NCBI GenBank assembly: GCA_020636495.1 | Contig: JACJXQ010000010.1 | Location: forward strand, 1-64,000 | DNA length: 64,000 nucleotides | Direction of reading: 5' to 3' | DNA from: Chitinophagales bacterium | Lineage (GTDB): Bacteria > Bacteroidota > Bacteroidia > Chitinophagales > Chitinophagaceae | Shown: in pieces, positions 52,313-60,034 of the stretch | How the letters are laid out: each line of letters starts with the position of its first letter | Numbering within the stretch: the first letter of the stretch is position 1 | Program-made: the position numbers and the translations under genes | Notes under the pieces: generated by a model | The model's database searches: none | What the model saw: only the letters and a program-made list of their open reading frames with translations | What the model was told of the DNA's origin: nothing

Positions 52313-52340
52313 CCCTGGTGTTTCTACATCGGGGTTTTTT
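52313..52340 (+). terminator. Terminator after DUF2693-like gene
   Basis: CCCTGGTGT pairs with ACATCGGGG (two G-U), loop TTCT, then T6. The TTCT loop is shared with the terminators at 42411, 49410 and 55716. Confidence 0.8.
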
Positions 52341-52415
52341 ATTATAACCAAATGTTATAGTACCTATAAATTATAAGTATTACTTATTATTCTTTGGTTT
52401 TGTAGTTTTGAGTTC
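52337..52415 (+). promoter_or_regulatory. Duplicated promoter leader, copy B
   Basis: A near-copy of 49432-49510, again starting in the T tract of a terminator and carrying TAGTTTTG at 52403-52410. The ATG follows at 52430. Confidence 0.7.
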
Positions 52416-52429
52416 TAAACAATTTTCAT

Positions 52430-52612
52430 ATGACACGATCTGAAAAGAACCAAATCTACTCAGCCGCTTTGCAGGGCGTGCTGGCTAATTCCGTAAACAG
52501 TGGTGCCAGCACCGACTACTTAATACGTAGAGCTATCGCCACAGCAGACGCATACATCGCAGCGTTAGAGGAAAAGCACCAGGGGCAAGTAAATGAGGTA
52601 TCCGGTGATTAA
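52430..52612 (+). CDS. Unknown small helical protein
   Basis: A 60-residue, alanine-rich helical protein behind the duplicated leader. It overlaps the next start by 20 nt. No family recognised. Confidence 0.5.
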   Translation: MTRSEKNQIYSAALQGVLANSVNSGASTDYLIRRAIATADAYIAALEEKHQGQVNEVSGD

Positions 52613-52802
52613 GCACGTCACAGATACCAAATACCCCGATGATTGCCCCGTAAGGCTATCTGAACGGGTAACTACCCTGCTGGATAATCGTCCCCGCAAT
52701 AAACGGGAATTACCCGCATGGAAAGCTCAGGTAAGGAAACTGATGACAGCCTACAACAAAGCAACGGGTATAGATGCGTATAACATTAACTCAATTAATT
52801 GA
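52593..52802 (+). CDS. Unknown small basic protein
   Basis: A 69-residue basic protein, helical after residue 22. The final codons fall in a copy of the dispersed dyad. No recognisable motif. Confidence 0.5.
   Translation: MRYPVIKHVTDTKYPDDCPVRLSERVTTLLDNRPRNKRELPAWKAQVRKLMTAYNKATGIDAYNINSIN
52784..52800 (+). repeat. Dispersed 17-bp dyad, copy 13
   Basis: CATTAACTCAATTAATT, three mismatches, lies in the last codons of the gene ending at 52802 and 3 nt before the ATG at 52804. Confidence 0.5.
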
Positions 52803-52803
52803 T

Positions 52804-52995
52804 ATGAGGACCACATTATTTGATAGCTTTGAGGATGCGGTACAGGAATGTAAGCGGGTGTCTTATGAAAACCCGCACGTATTGGGGGTATATCTCCACC
52901 GTACAGGCAAATTCTCCGTCAGGGTATATACAACTACCCGTAAATGGTTTTGCAGCTTTAAAAGCGGCAAATATTGGCAAAGTATCATAGACTAA
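52804..52995 (+). CDS. Unknown small protein
   Basis: A 63-residue protein starting MRTTLFDSF; an in-frame ATG 30 bases upstream falls inside the previous gene and is less likely. Strand-rich second half with several aromatic residues (K-W-F-C-S-F). Confidence 0.45.
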   Translation: MRTTLFDSFEDAVQECKRVSYENPHVLGVYLHRTGKFSVRVYTTTRKWFCSFKSGKYWQSIID

Positions 52996-53006
52996 AAAAC
53001 TATAGT

Positions 53007-53507
53007 ATGAAATACACTAATGAATTTATGGCAAGGTTATACGCATCCTACTGGGGATGCCTTACTACTTATGTAGATGATGAGGGCACACCCTGTCGGG
53101 TAGACGCTAAAACACTTGACTTTGCCATACAGGAAAATTTTGCTAACGGTAAGCTGGTACTTACGCCGTTATCTAAAATAACAGCTATGGACCGTTTGGT
53201 AGTAGCCAAAATAATAACAGGCAACAATATAGCCACAGAGGGTAAAGTATCGGGTAATACGTACACATATTTCGTTGATTGTTCCAAGTCCATAGATGCG
53301 GGCATACACGTAAACCTGAAATTTTCTGACTTTGTGGGCAGAATTGCTCAGAGTGAGGGTTGGTTAGCTGGTTTTTTCGGACCTGCCGTATTGGATTATC
53401 TACGTATGCGGGGGTATCTTACAGAATATACTGGTGTCAACGGTACGGAGCGTATTACCATATGGGACTTGGTAGATGCGGGGTTAGCTATAACTAAATC
53501 TGAATAA
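53007..53507 (+). CDS. Unknown protein, C-terminus related to the 50316 gene product
   Basis: A 166-residue protein starting MKYTNEFM (an upstream in-frame ATG lies in the preceding gene). Alpha/beta composition. It shares the ending D-L-V-D-A-G-L-A with S-L-I-E-A-G-L-A of the product at 50316. Confidence 0.5.
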   Translation: MKYTNEFMARLYASYWGCLTTYVDDEGTPCRVDAKTLDFAIQENFANGKLVLTPLSKITAMDRLVVAKIITGNNIATEGKVSGNTYTYFVDCSKSIDAGIHVNLKFSDFVGRIAQSEGWLAGFFGPAVLDYLRMRGYLTEYTGVNGTERITIWDLVDAGLAITKSE

Positions 53508-53508
53508 T

Positions 53509-53610
53509 ATGAGCAAACATCATTACATCCGGGGGTTTGTATTCCTGCTCATGCTGGCTATTATGGCGGCTATCTGCGGGATTATTAATTACATAATACA
53601 CAATCTATAA
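53509..53610 (+). CDS. Tiny membrane protein
   Basis: A 33-residue protein, almost entirely one membrane helix (residues 8-30) after a basic/histidine N-terminus (SKHHYIR). It sits two bases after the preceding stop and 3 nt before the next gene. A role at the inner membrane is inferred. Confidence 0.45.
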   Translation: MSKHHYIRGFVFLLMLAIMAAICGIINYIIHNL

Positions 53611-53613
53611 AGT

Positions 53614-54036
53614 ATGACCAAACAAGCATCATTTACCCGCACAGCATCTAAAGACCGTATGGTATACAAAGCCATGCACATGATACGCCGTATAAAAGCA
53701 CTTAACCCGTTTAATGTGCACGGGTATTTACGGTACAGACCGTCATATTCAACGCACATATTCGGCGGTGATGTCTGCACGGCATCTTACGGGTTGTATA
53801 AGTGTACCGTAAAAACTAATAATGGGAACATTAGAGTAGACGGCCTACCCGACAGTTTTCACCAATCGCTGACAGGCCATGACGAACTATGGAATTTATA
53901 CGATACGCACCTCGCAGGCAGAAAGATAGGCAAATTTAAGTGTATATTATCGGCGATAAGTATGGTATATACATACCCTGGCTTATGCAACGAGTATGAC
54001 TGGACAATCAAACTACTTAAAGTATACAGAGCATGA
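53614..54036 (+). CDS. Unknown basic protein
   Basis: A 140-residue basic protein, K/R-rich in the first 40 residues and strand-rich afterwards. It overlaps the next start by 4 nt. No family recognised. Confidence 0.5.
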   Translation: MTKQASFTRTASKDRMVYKAMHMIRRIKALNPFNVHGYLRYRPSYSTHIFGGDVCTASYGLYKCTVKTNNGNIRVDGLPDSFHQSLTGHDELWNLYDTHLAGRKIGKFKCILSAISMVYTYPGLCNEYDWTIKLLKVYRA

Positions 54037-54440
54037 CAACAGAAAAATTACAGAAAGCATTTAAGATTGGTTACACAGACGGGTATGTGCTTACCCGCAT
54101 ATACAGATCAACCACACTTACCGGTAACCCGTCCAAGATGGTAGTAAAGCTATGTAACTTGGATAAAGGCAAGTTTATAGTATTCGATAACTTGGTACTA
54201 TTGAATACGGATGAGCTGGATGGCGGGCAGGACGTGGTTAAGAAGTATAAGGATAAATACCTGGTGCGTAGAAAAGTTGCATACCAGGTTGGTACTTTTA
54301 TGGAGATACTACACAACCTGCTGCATGACCTCCATGACATCGGGCATATTATGGTGTGTGATCTGTACAGGTTTACACCGGAACCACCTGATGACGTGGT
54401 GGGTAGTATGTTCGCAGGAATGCCTGTAGGTGAAGCATAA
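54033..54440 (+). CDS. Unknown protein
   Basis: A 135-residue protein with a beta-rich first half and a histidine-rich helix about 92-106 (LHNLLHDLHDIGH). The H-x-x-x-x-H-D spacing could bind metal but does not match a known fold by eye. Confidence 0.5.
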   Translation: MTTEKLQKAFKIGYTDGYVLTRIYRSTTLTGNPSKMVVKLCNLDKGKFIVFDNLVLLNTDELDGGQDVVKKYKDKYLVRRKVAYQVGTFMEILHNLLHDLHDIGHIMVCDLYRFTPEPPDDVVGSMFAGMPVGEA

Positions 54441-54441
54441 C

Positions 54442-54507
54442 ATGGTCCGTATGCGGGAAAAAATGGATAATGAACTCGTTGAAGCATTATTAAAATCTAA
54501 AAAATAA
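54442..54507 (+). CDS. Possible micro-ORF
   Basis: A 21-residue frame, charged and helical, one base after the previous stop. It fills part of a 157-nt gap. Too short to be sure. Confidence 0.2.
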   Translation: MVRMREKMDNELVEALLKSKK

Positions 54508-54563
54508 TCAGCATGGTCACAAGAGCGCCGCCCGGTACGGGGAATTATATACATTTTTACACT

Positions 54564-54580
54564 AATTAATTTACTTAAAA
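54564..54580 (+). repeat. Dispersed 17-bp dyad, copy 14
   Basis: AATTAATTTACTTAAAA, three mismatches, 17 nt before the ATG at 54598. Confidence 0.5.
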
Positions 54581-54597
54581 AAAAACAGTTAAAACTT

Positions 54598-55035
54598 ATG
54601 AAAAAACTAATAGCGTTGATCGGGTTATTCATGTGCATAGCAATAGCACTACCTACAGTGGCCAGTGCCCTGTTCTACACAACATCTACCAGGTATTACA
54701 CAGACAACAACGGGTGCCAGGTGACTGAGATAAAGAAAACCCACTACGGTACATTTGCGGGGATACCCTACGTAATATCACAAAGCCTGCACGTCATCAC
54801 CGATTGCGGTGGGTTGATAACATCTTATGATATTGACATGGATGTGCTCAAAGATGCTGAAAATGTAGCCTACGGGTTTGATAACATTAATCCTACTGAT
54901 CCGGCGGGCTACGGGTATGCTGCGAACGAAGATTACCAGCAGTACTGGCTTAGTAATGCGAACGGTACGGGTATAAACGATGAGACCTGGGGAGGTACCC
55001 GGGAGTGTAGTGAATGGTCTGAGTGTACTGATTAA
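54598..55035 (+). CDS. Secreted/periplasmic protein of unknown function
   Basis: A 145-residue protein with a clear signal peptide: MKK, hydrophobic core about 4-20, and A-S-A near residues 22-24 as signal peptidase I site. The mature part has cysteines at about 40, 70 and near the end (R-E-C-S-E-W-S-E-C-T-D), likely disulphide-bonded. An exported phage protein expressed among early genes may act in envelope modification or superinfection exclusion. Confidence 0.6.
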   Translation: MKKLIALIGLFMCIAIALPTVASALFYTTSTRYYTDNNGCQVTEIKKTHYGTFAGIPYVISQSLHVITDCGGLITSYDIDMDVLKDAENVAYGFDNINPTDPAGYGYAANEDYQQYWLSNANGTGINDETWGGTRECSEWSECTD

Positions 55036-55060
55036 TAGCGCATTTGTCCTACTATATGCG

Positions 55061-55089
55061 GGGGCGGGGAGTTATCTCTGCCCCTTTTT
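55061..55089 (+). terminator. Terminator after secreted protein gene
   Basis: GGGGCGGGGA pairs with TCTCTGCCCC (two G-U), followed by T5. Confidence 0.8.
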
Positions 55090-55635
55090 CTATTCGGGGG
55101 TATCCCCCTTTTTAATACTTACCCGTCCCGGGGGTTTTCCTTTCTTATGTTTTAGTATTTCCCCTCGTCCCCTCGGGGTATATCAGGCCCTTTACCTACC
55201 GATAACTGACTGGGGCGGGGATTTGTGTCATCACGACATTTGACCACTAAATATTCAATAAATGAATACACCAGTAAATTATCTTAAGGTTTGTATTATC
55301 CAGGCTTGTCAACTGACTAAGTGGCAGATAATCGGGCTAATTATAAATCCGCATACCTTGACGGGGATCATCCTCTGTGACTGATTGAACAGTATCGTAT
55401 AGGTTACCTGTTGACGGCCTTTAATTCAGCGCAGGTATTTCGGGGATGTCCATACTTTCCTCACGTAACTTGATATTATCTCTACCGTGGGGCTTTCTTA
55501 TAAAGAGCGTAGAACTTTCATTTGTGGTTTTTCCTAACCACCGGGGGTGAAAACTTTAAGACCCGTTGGGTACAAAGTTACGGTGCTTTTACCCGTAAAT
55601 ACAAATACGATTTTTATGTGATTTGAAATGTGAAA

Positions 55636-55652
55636 AATTAAGTGAGTTAATT
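55636..55652 (+). repeat. Dispersed 17-bp dyad, copy 15
   Basis: AATTAAGTGAGTTAATT, one mismatch, 22 nt upstream of the -7 box at 55675 and not linked to any start codon. Confidence 0.65.
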
Positions 55653-55674
55653 TTTTCGTACCAGCGGGTTTTGC

Positions 55675-55740
55675 TATATTTGTGGTCCAAGAGCTGAACA
55701 TTTATAATTATTTCCTGCCCCGTTTCTACGGGGTATTTTT
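55675..55740 (+). ncRNA. Candidate small RNA: promoter plus terminator
   Basis: TATATTTG (55675-55682) is followed about 35 nt later by the hairpin CCCCGT-TTCT-ACGGGG and a T-rich tail (55716-55740). A transcript of about 50 nt starting near 55690 has no reading frame of note. It may be a small RNA or an attenuator for the gene at 55872. Confidence 0.4.
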
Positions 55741-55859
55741 ATGTAAAGATATTTTACACATTACCCTGACGTGTAAAGATTGTTACCCGTTTTTTGCTAC
55801 ATAGGATTTGTCTATACGCCCGATAAAATATAAGTATGTACTAAATGTCGGCAAGTGTT

Positions 55860-55867
55860 TACATTTG
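55860..55867 (+). promoter_or_regulatory. -7 element before 55872 gene
   Basis: TACATTTG ends 4 nt before the ATG at 55872 and decides that start over the one at 55845. Confidence 0.55.
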
Positions 55868-55871
55868 TGGT

Positions 55872-56066
55872 ATGAAACATCAATCAGATTGTTACAGGAC
55901 AATAAACGGAGTACGCATGGTAAACTATGCTGATTTGTGTATGACCGATGAACGTAATGCTGGTATGATCAAGGAGGCTAAAGAGCTTTACCGTAAGGTG
56001 CGTAAGATAAAACACCCCGCCGGTTATTATCAACTATTCGTAGCAGAACCAAAAAAAAACAGCTAA
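55872..56066 (+). CDS. Unknown small protein
   Basis: A 64-residue basic helical protein beginning MKHQSDCY. An in-frame ATG 27 bases upstream lies before the -7 box and would not be on the transcript. No motif known. Confidence 0.5.
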   Translation: MKHQSDCYRTINGVRMVNYADLCMTDERNAGMIKEAKELYRKVRKIKHPAGYYQLFVAEPKKNS

Positions 56067-56067
56067 C

Positions 56068-56448
56068 ATGACCCAAGTAAAACCATATATAAACAATTTC
56101 AAATTCCGTGGCATCTCAATAGCTACGGGTGACTGGATTTATGGCTGGCCTATATCAACACCGGAATTTCCTGATAAGTGGTGCATCATGTACAAAAACG
56201 ACCCGATACAGGTAATACCCGACACTATATCTGACTATACGGATATGACTGATGATGAGGGCGATGACCTGTACATAGGTGACAAAGTACGGTGCGGTAA
56301 AGATGATTGGCCTGCTGAGCTCGTATTCACCATATGGCGGGGAATTGACGGTGGCCTGATACTCCGTGCCGGGGATGAAAGTGCTATGGATATAAACACC
56401 CCCGACACTATGGTGTTGTGTGGTAATATTCACACTGATAAAAATTAA
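56068..56448 (+). CDS. Unknown protein resembling YopX-like phage proteins
   Basis: A 126-residue protein. The opening F-K-F-R-G-I-S, then W-I-Y-G and later T-D-D-E-G-D-D-L-Y-I-G-D-K-V follow the YopX/DUF pattern of small phage beta proteins (F-R-G/A-x...W-x-Y-G...G-D-x-V). Confidence in that family is moderate and function is unknown. Confidence 0.55.
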   Translation: MTQVKPYINNFKFRGISIATGDWIYGWPISTPEFPDKWCIMYKNDPIQVIPDTISDYTDMTDDEGDDLYIGDKVRCGKDDWPAELVFTIWRGIDGGLILRAGDESAMDINTPDTMVLCGNIHTDKN

Positions 56449-56453
56449 GTACT

Positions 56454-56969
56454 ATGACATTCTATTACGACAATATAAGCGACATACCACCGCATTTGGT
56501 GGATGCTATTAAAAGTAATTTCCCAGGACACAACTTATGCGTATTCGTAGCAACCGAGAGTACCTTGCAAGGGCGTAGGGTGGTTGTGGGGGTTGTAACG
56601 CCGGATAATCATCCGTATGGCGGTTATGCTCACAGTATAAACGCATTCGTATCCGGGTACATAGCAGGCTGGAACTCGGGGGTTAACACAGAACCGGTAA
56701 AAGATGACAAGGCAGGTGAACAGTCACGGGCGGATGATAAAGACAGGTATGACAGGCTGTTGCAGTTAGCCAACACCCCCGAACATTTACGGGTAGGCAG
56801 TGTACATGTAAACACTGAAACTGCTGAGGGTATGAGTATTGCCATGGTTTTGAAGTATAGGAATAATTGCCTGAGTATATTAAGGTTATCACCGAATGAT
56901 GACGGTAATTACTATAACCTGCTGGCGGTGAATAAGGAGATCGCTAAGGCATTAGGGTTTGAATATTAA
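56454..56969 (+). CDS. Unknown protein
   Basis: A 171-residue protein with a mixed alpha/beta N-terminal domain, an acidic linker (about 80-105) and a C-terminal beta domain ending K-A-L-G-F-E-Y. No recognised family. Confidence 0.5.
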   Translation: MTFYYDNISDIPPHLVDAIKSNFPGHNLCVFVATESTLQGRRVVVGVVTPDNHPYGGYAHSINAFVSGYIAGWNSGVNTEPVKDDKAGEQSRADDKDRYDRLLQLANTPEHLRVGSVHVNTETAEGMSIAMVLKYRNNCLSILRLSPNDDGNYYNLLAVNKEIAKALGFEY

Positions 56970-56980
56970 TTCACTTAATT
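56964..56980 (+). repeat. Dispersed 17-bp dyad, copy 16
   Basis: TATTAATTCACTTAATT, two mismatches, begins within the last codon of the preceding gene and ends 8 nt before the ATG at 56989. Confidence 0.65.
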
Positions 56981-56988
56981 TTTTATTT

Positions 56989-57246
56989 ATGTCAGGTATT
57001 AATGACGGGGTAGCAGAAACTTTAGAAATTGTTAGTATGGGTGGAGAAACCATACGGAATAACTGTTTTACACCAGGCGGGGAATTTGTATATTTTGCAA
57101 AGCGTACACACAATAGTGTAGCGGGAATTGACGGACGGCCCTTTACAACTATGGAAAGTACATTCTGCGTTATGGGGGTCATTCCACAGGAAGCCATGGA
57201 GGCGTGGCAGGAATTTGAGAATAAACTTTATTCGTTAATAAAATAA
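56989..57246 (+). CDS. Unknown small protein
   Basis: An 85-residue protein starting MSGINDGV (30 bases after an in-frame ATG that overlaps the previous gene and the dyad). Strand-rich with a C-terminal helix. No recognisable motif. Confidence 0.5.
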   Translation: MSGINDGVAETLEIVSMGGETIRNNCFTPGGEFVYFAKRTHNSVAGIDGRPFTTMESTFCVMGVIPQEAMEAWQEFENKLYSLIK

Positions 57247-57253
57247 GCACATT

Positions 57254-57568
57254 ATGGCAAGAATAATATACGAACCCGGGGATCGGGTAGTTATCGTAAA
57301 AACGGGTTTAATAGACTGGGAACAGTTGGACGTATTAGCTGATAACGGATTGGATGTCGGCGATCAGTTAATCGTATCTGAGGTATCGGACCCTGTTACG
57401 GACAAAGAAAACTGGGTAGTTATAGGCGTACAGGGTAACGGGACCGCTGTACATAAGTATAAACTACACCCGGCACACGTATTGCCTTTGCATGTGTTCA
57501 ATGATGCTATGATGACGGCAAAGGTGCGTATACTCACCGCTGTGGAAGATGTGTACACACCGCTGTAA
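57254..57568 (+). CDS. Unknown small beta-rich protein
   Basis: A 104-residue protein with SH3-like features: P-G-D-R-V-V-I-V near the start and D-V-G-D-Q-L-I-V-S-E-V. Similar small barrels are frequent in phages. Last gene before the first hairpin leader. Confidence 0.5.
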   Translation: MARIIYEPGDRVVIVKTGLIDWEQLDVLADNGLDVGDQLIVSEVSDPVTDKENWVVIGVQGNGTAVHKYKLHPAHVLPLHVFNDAMMTAKVRILTAVEDVYTPL

Positions 57569-57570
57569 CA

Positions 57571-57668
57571 ATAACCAAAACTTATAACGGGTATAGAGAC
57601 TAACAATTTCTTATACCCGTTTTGTTTTATAAATTTGCACTTATAATTAACTCTTAAAACTTTTAACA
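57571..57668 (+). promoter_or_regulatory. Hairpin-promoter leader, copy 1
   Basis: ATAACCAAAACTT, then a 10-bp stem (AACGGGTATA 57586-57595 with TATACCCGTT 57612-57621), T-rich tail, -7 box TAAATTTG (57630-57637) and a 31-nt leader ending AACTTTTAACA before the ATG. Copies at 58852 and 60904 are nearly identical, and a half copy lies at 60035. Confidence 0.75.
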
Positions 57669-58397
57669 ATGCAGAAATTACGCATTTGGGCACGGGTAGG
57701 TGCTTACGTTGAATTTGAGGTACCTGATAATTTTACAGTGGATCAGGCTGAGAATGGGCTACATCAGCACATGCATATGTTGGCTGAGCGTATAAACGGT
57801 AAAATACCTGGTATTGAGATAGATGGGGAAACTTATACCCCCGATGCCTGTACTGGTATGGAACTTACAGTTGATGTGGGCGGTAAAACTTCTGTAATAG
57901 AAACCCCCGAGTATGTTTACCCAACGGGGTTTTTTAACGATGACTTTACCGAGTTCACAAACATAACGGTGCCGGTTGATTCCCCCAACCGTAAGGGAAA
58001 AGTTGTAAAATCTGATCTGCTGGAAGTGAACGGGGTTCTATCCCGTGGTTATGTGGTCCAGTTCCGGGACCATTCACAGGGATATACCGATCTGCTTACA
58101 AAATCCCGTTTGGTTGAAGTACTTTTGAATACATCGCATACATTTTTGGTAACTAAAAAGCAGCCCTATTTAAATATAACCAAGTCTGACTATGTTGTAT
58201 TTGAGTGCCGTTTACCGGGGGTTACATCATGTAGGATAGGTGTAAGTATAAAAGTATCCCAGGCTATTGATGCAACCGAATCAAAGACTTATGAGGCTGC
58301 CTTTGAAATTGTATTACAGGCAGTGCGTTATCGTATATACGAATCATTGCCCGACCTGGTGGTACCATCCGAATTAACAATAAGAAACGATTACTGA
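57669..58397 (+). CDS. Unknown protein behind hairpin leader
   Basis: A 242-residue protein, beta-rich in the first 120 residues, then alternating strands with a C-terminal helix. It overlaps the next start by one base. Its own strong promoter points to early, high expression. No motif recognised. Confidence 0.55.
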   Translation: MQKLRIWARVGAYVEFEVPDNFTVDQAENGLHQHMHMLAERINGKIPGIEIDGETYTPDACTGMELTVDVGGKTSVIETPEYVYPTGFFNDDFTEFTNITVPVDSPNRKGKVVKSDLLEVNGVLSRGYVVQFRDHSQGYTDLLTKSRLVEVLLNTSHTFLVTKKQPYLNITKSDYVVFECRLPGVTSCRIGVSIKVSQAIDATESKTYEAAFEIVLQAVRYRIYESLPDLVVPSELTIRNDY

Positions 58398-58801
58398 TGT
58401 TTGAACCTGCAAAAATAAAGAGACGCAAGAAAAAAAGCCCGAAAGCTATTGAGTACAGTCCCAGTACATCTACTAAGCTGCGCAGGACTATGATGACCTA
58501 CTTATTAGAAGATTGCGGGGGTGTACTGACAGGTGCTTGGACCATTACACTAAATACCCGTTTCGGTAAAGTGGTGTATAATTTCGCAGGCTTTGCCCGT
58601 AGCCGGGTGGTCCTTATGTGTTACATGCACATAACCGAACAGGATCAGGTAATACCCGCAAAGGAAGCTATTAAACAGGCCGGGTGCTACACCCGTTGGT
58701 TGCCAACGATCGGGGGATTTAAGCGGGTGATGTATCGAAACAAACCCCCGGAGTTCATACGCAGCTCATTCATTGATTGGTTTGTAAAACCATTGCTATG
58801 A
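58397..58801 (+). CDS. Unknown basic protein
   Basis: A 134-residue protein with a very basic N-terminus (K-I-K-R-R-K-K-K-S-P-K) and several further K/R clusters, suggesting nucleic-acid contact. No specific fold recognised. A tiny hydrophobic 18-residue frame (58798-58854) overlaps its stop but is not supported. Confidence 0.5.
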   Translation: MFEPAKIKRRKKKSPKAIEYSPSTSTKLRRTMMTYLLEDCGGVLTGAWTITLNTRFGKVVYNFAGFARSRVVLMCYMHITEQDQVIPAKEAIKQAGCYTRWLPTIGGFKRVMYRNKPPEFIRSSFIDWFVKPLL

Positions 58802-58851
58802 TGTGGGGGGTGGCTATTATTGTCCTGGCTTTCTGTCTCAGGCATAGAGAT

Positions 58852-58941
58852 TAATTATAACGGGTATAGAGACTAACAATTTCCTATACCCGTTTTGTTT
58901 TATAAATTTGCACTTATAATTAACTCTTAAAACTTTTAACA
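58852..58941 (+). promoter_or_regulatory. Hairpin-promoter leader, copy 2
   Basis: The stem AACGGGTATA (58859-58868) with TATACCCGTT (58885-58894), -7 box at 58903-58910 and leader are the same as at 57571 apart from single changes. Confidence 0.75.
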
Positions 58942-59484
58942 ATGCAAAAAACCATCTTAACAGAGAAGCAACAAAGGCAGGTGTACGTCTTAGCATTCGG
59001 ACAGGAATTTGACAGTAAAGAACGCAAACAGCAACCACTGCCTTTATCAATTGCGTACAAAACAGCCGTGCAGGAATTACGCACCCGGTTAGAGGTAAAC
59101 GGGCGATACCTGTCCTTTAAACTTGATGACCTGGCCAACCTGGTAGTAACCGCAACACCCGAGGGTATAGAACTTATAAACGACCTCGGACCTGACAGGC
59201 CAAATTATAATATTTGGTGGGAACTATCTGAAGATATTATATGCAATAGTGCGTATAGTTGGCTGCGGCCTGAGCACATCGGGGCTTTAATATCTGATTC
59301 CTGCCCGATACTCGGGTTTGATACGGTTGAACATGAGAATGATCGTTTTGGTACATATGAGGGGATAGATACCCGTTCTATTGTTTGGTATTTCCAGGCA
59401 TACGCCATATTAGATGAATTTGAAGTATTGGCGGCGGGTGATCCGGTGATATTAACCGTATGTGAAAATGAGCCCGTTAAATAG
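58942..59484 (+). CDS. Unknown protein behind hairpin leader
   Basis: A 180-residue protein. The N-terminal 60 residues are helical and basic, the rest acidic. It shows no visible similarity to the other leader-driven products, so only the leader is duplicated, not the gene. Confidence 0.55.
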   Translation: MQKTILTEKQQRQVYVLAFGQEFDSKERKQQPLPLSIAYKTAVQELRTRLEVNGRYLSFKLDDLANLVVTATPEGIELINDLGPDRPNYNIWWELSEDIICNSAYSWLRPEHIGALISDSCPILGFDTVEHENDRFGTYEGIDTRSIVWYFQAYAILDEFEVLAAGDPVILTVCENEPVK

Positions 59485-59490
59485 TACATC

Positions 59491-59835
59491 ATGAGAAAAG
59501 GCGTAGAAGGTACCAATAAAATTTGGCGGGTTATACATGCAGACGCTAACGAAACCGTCATATCTGAGAAAGTATTTTACCAGTATGACAAAATGAAGAT
59601 ACAGGCCTATATAAATCATTTCTCACATGCTACTAAATCGGGCGATACGGTAACATATGGTGCTGAATGTGATAGACTGGCTTTTTACACTTTGTTTGAG
59701 GTAGAAAACTTTGCGGGCAAACTGAAACGGTTACTGATAAACAGCACCGCTAATATTGGTCGGGCTGTTTATAAATCTTTCCATATGTTTGATATGCCCG
59801 ATTACTTGAAATTAATTGAATTAACTGATCTTTAA
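59491..59835 (+). CDS. Unknown protein
   Basis: A 114-residue protein, helical with basic patches, 6 nt after the previous gene. Its final codons happen to resemble the dispersed dyad (59810-59826). No family known. Confidence 0.5.
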   Translation: MRKGVEGTNKIWRVIHADANETVISEKVFYQYDKMKIQAYINHFSHATKSGDTVTYGAECDRLAFYTLFEVENFAGKLKRLLINSTANIGRAVYKSFHMFDMPDYLKLIELTDL

Positions 59836-59883
59836 ATTGCATTATTAAAACAGAATAACGCATAAATAAATAATTAACTATTT

Positions 59884-59920
59884 AAAATAACGGGCCAAAA
59901 CGCCCGTTATTTTTATTTTT
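59884..59920 (+). terminator. Terminator in 59.8-60.1 kb gap
   Basis: ATAACGGGC pairs with GCCCGTTAT, extended by A/T pairs, then a T-rich tail. The rest of the 245-nt gap holds a small GGTATAG/CTATAC inverted repeat and the half leader at 60035. Confidence 0.85.
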
Positions 59921-60034
59921 GGTATGTACATATAGGTAAGGTCCTAAAACGGCAGCCATGAAGCCCGTATTGCGAAATTGGTATAGTTTTTATCTATACA
60001 GCTTATAAAAAACCCGTATTAGTACAAATAGAAT

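Larger units (their letters stand above)
55036..55871. other. 836-bp stretch without convincing gene; possible structured RNA or origin region
   Basis: No frame of reasonable length has a start with plausible context on either strand. The stretch holds a terminator (55061-55089), three ACTGACT/ACTGATT words (about 55205, 55312, 55380) and several short inverted repeats (for example GTGGTT...AACCAC at 55524-55541). It also holds one copy of the dispersed dyad, a promoter at 55675, a terminator at 55716 and a second promoter at 55860. Base composition in 55200-55560 is like that of genes, so it is not simple A/T-rich spacer. Confidence 0.55.

Noticed and set aside
54980..55243. 87-codon plus-strand frame over the terminator at 55061.
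   Set aside because: It runs through a strong terminator, starts inside the secreted-protein gene and has a composition unlike the other genes.
55447..55462. Minus-strand GAGGAAAGTATGGACA resembles conserved region I of bacterial RNase P RNA.
   Set aside because: The complementary P4 partner and the other conserved regions could not be found nearby.
55399..55551. A minus-strand frame reads coding-like for about 44 residues (ending DIPEIPALN), and the same frame stays sensible after several stops.
   Set aside because: No start codon in a suitable context and repeated in-frame stops. Such short runs occur by chance; it could only be a gene remnant.
58798..58854. 18-residue hydrophobic frame overlapping the stop of the basic protein gene.
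   Set aside because: Too short, and it ends at the edge of the next leader; no independent support.
59810..59826. Additional copy of the dispersed dyad.
   Set aside because: It falls wholly within codons for KLIELTD at the end of a gene and is not followed by a start, so it is probably chance.
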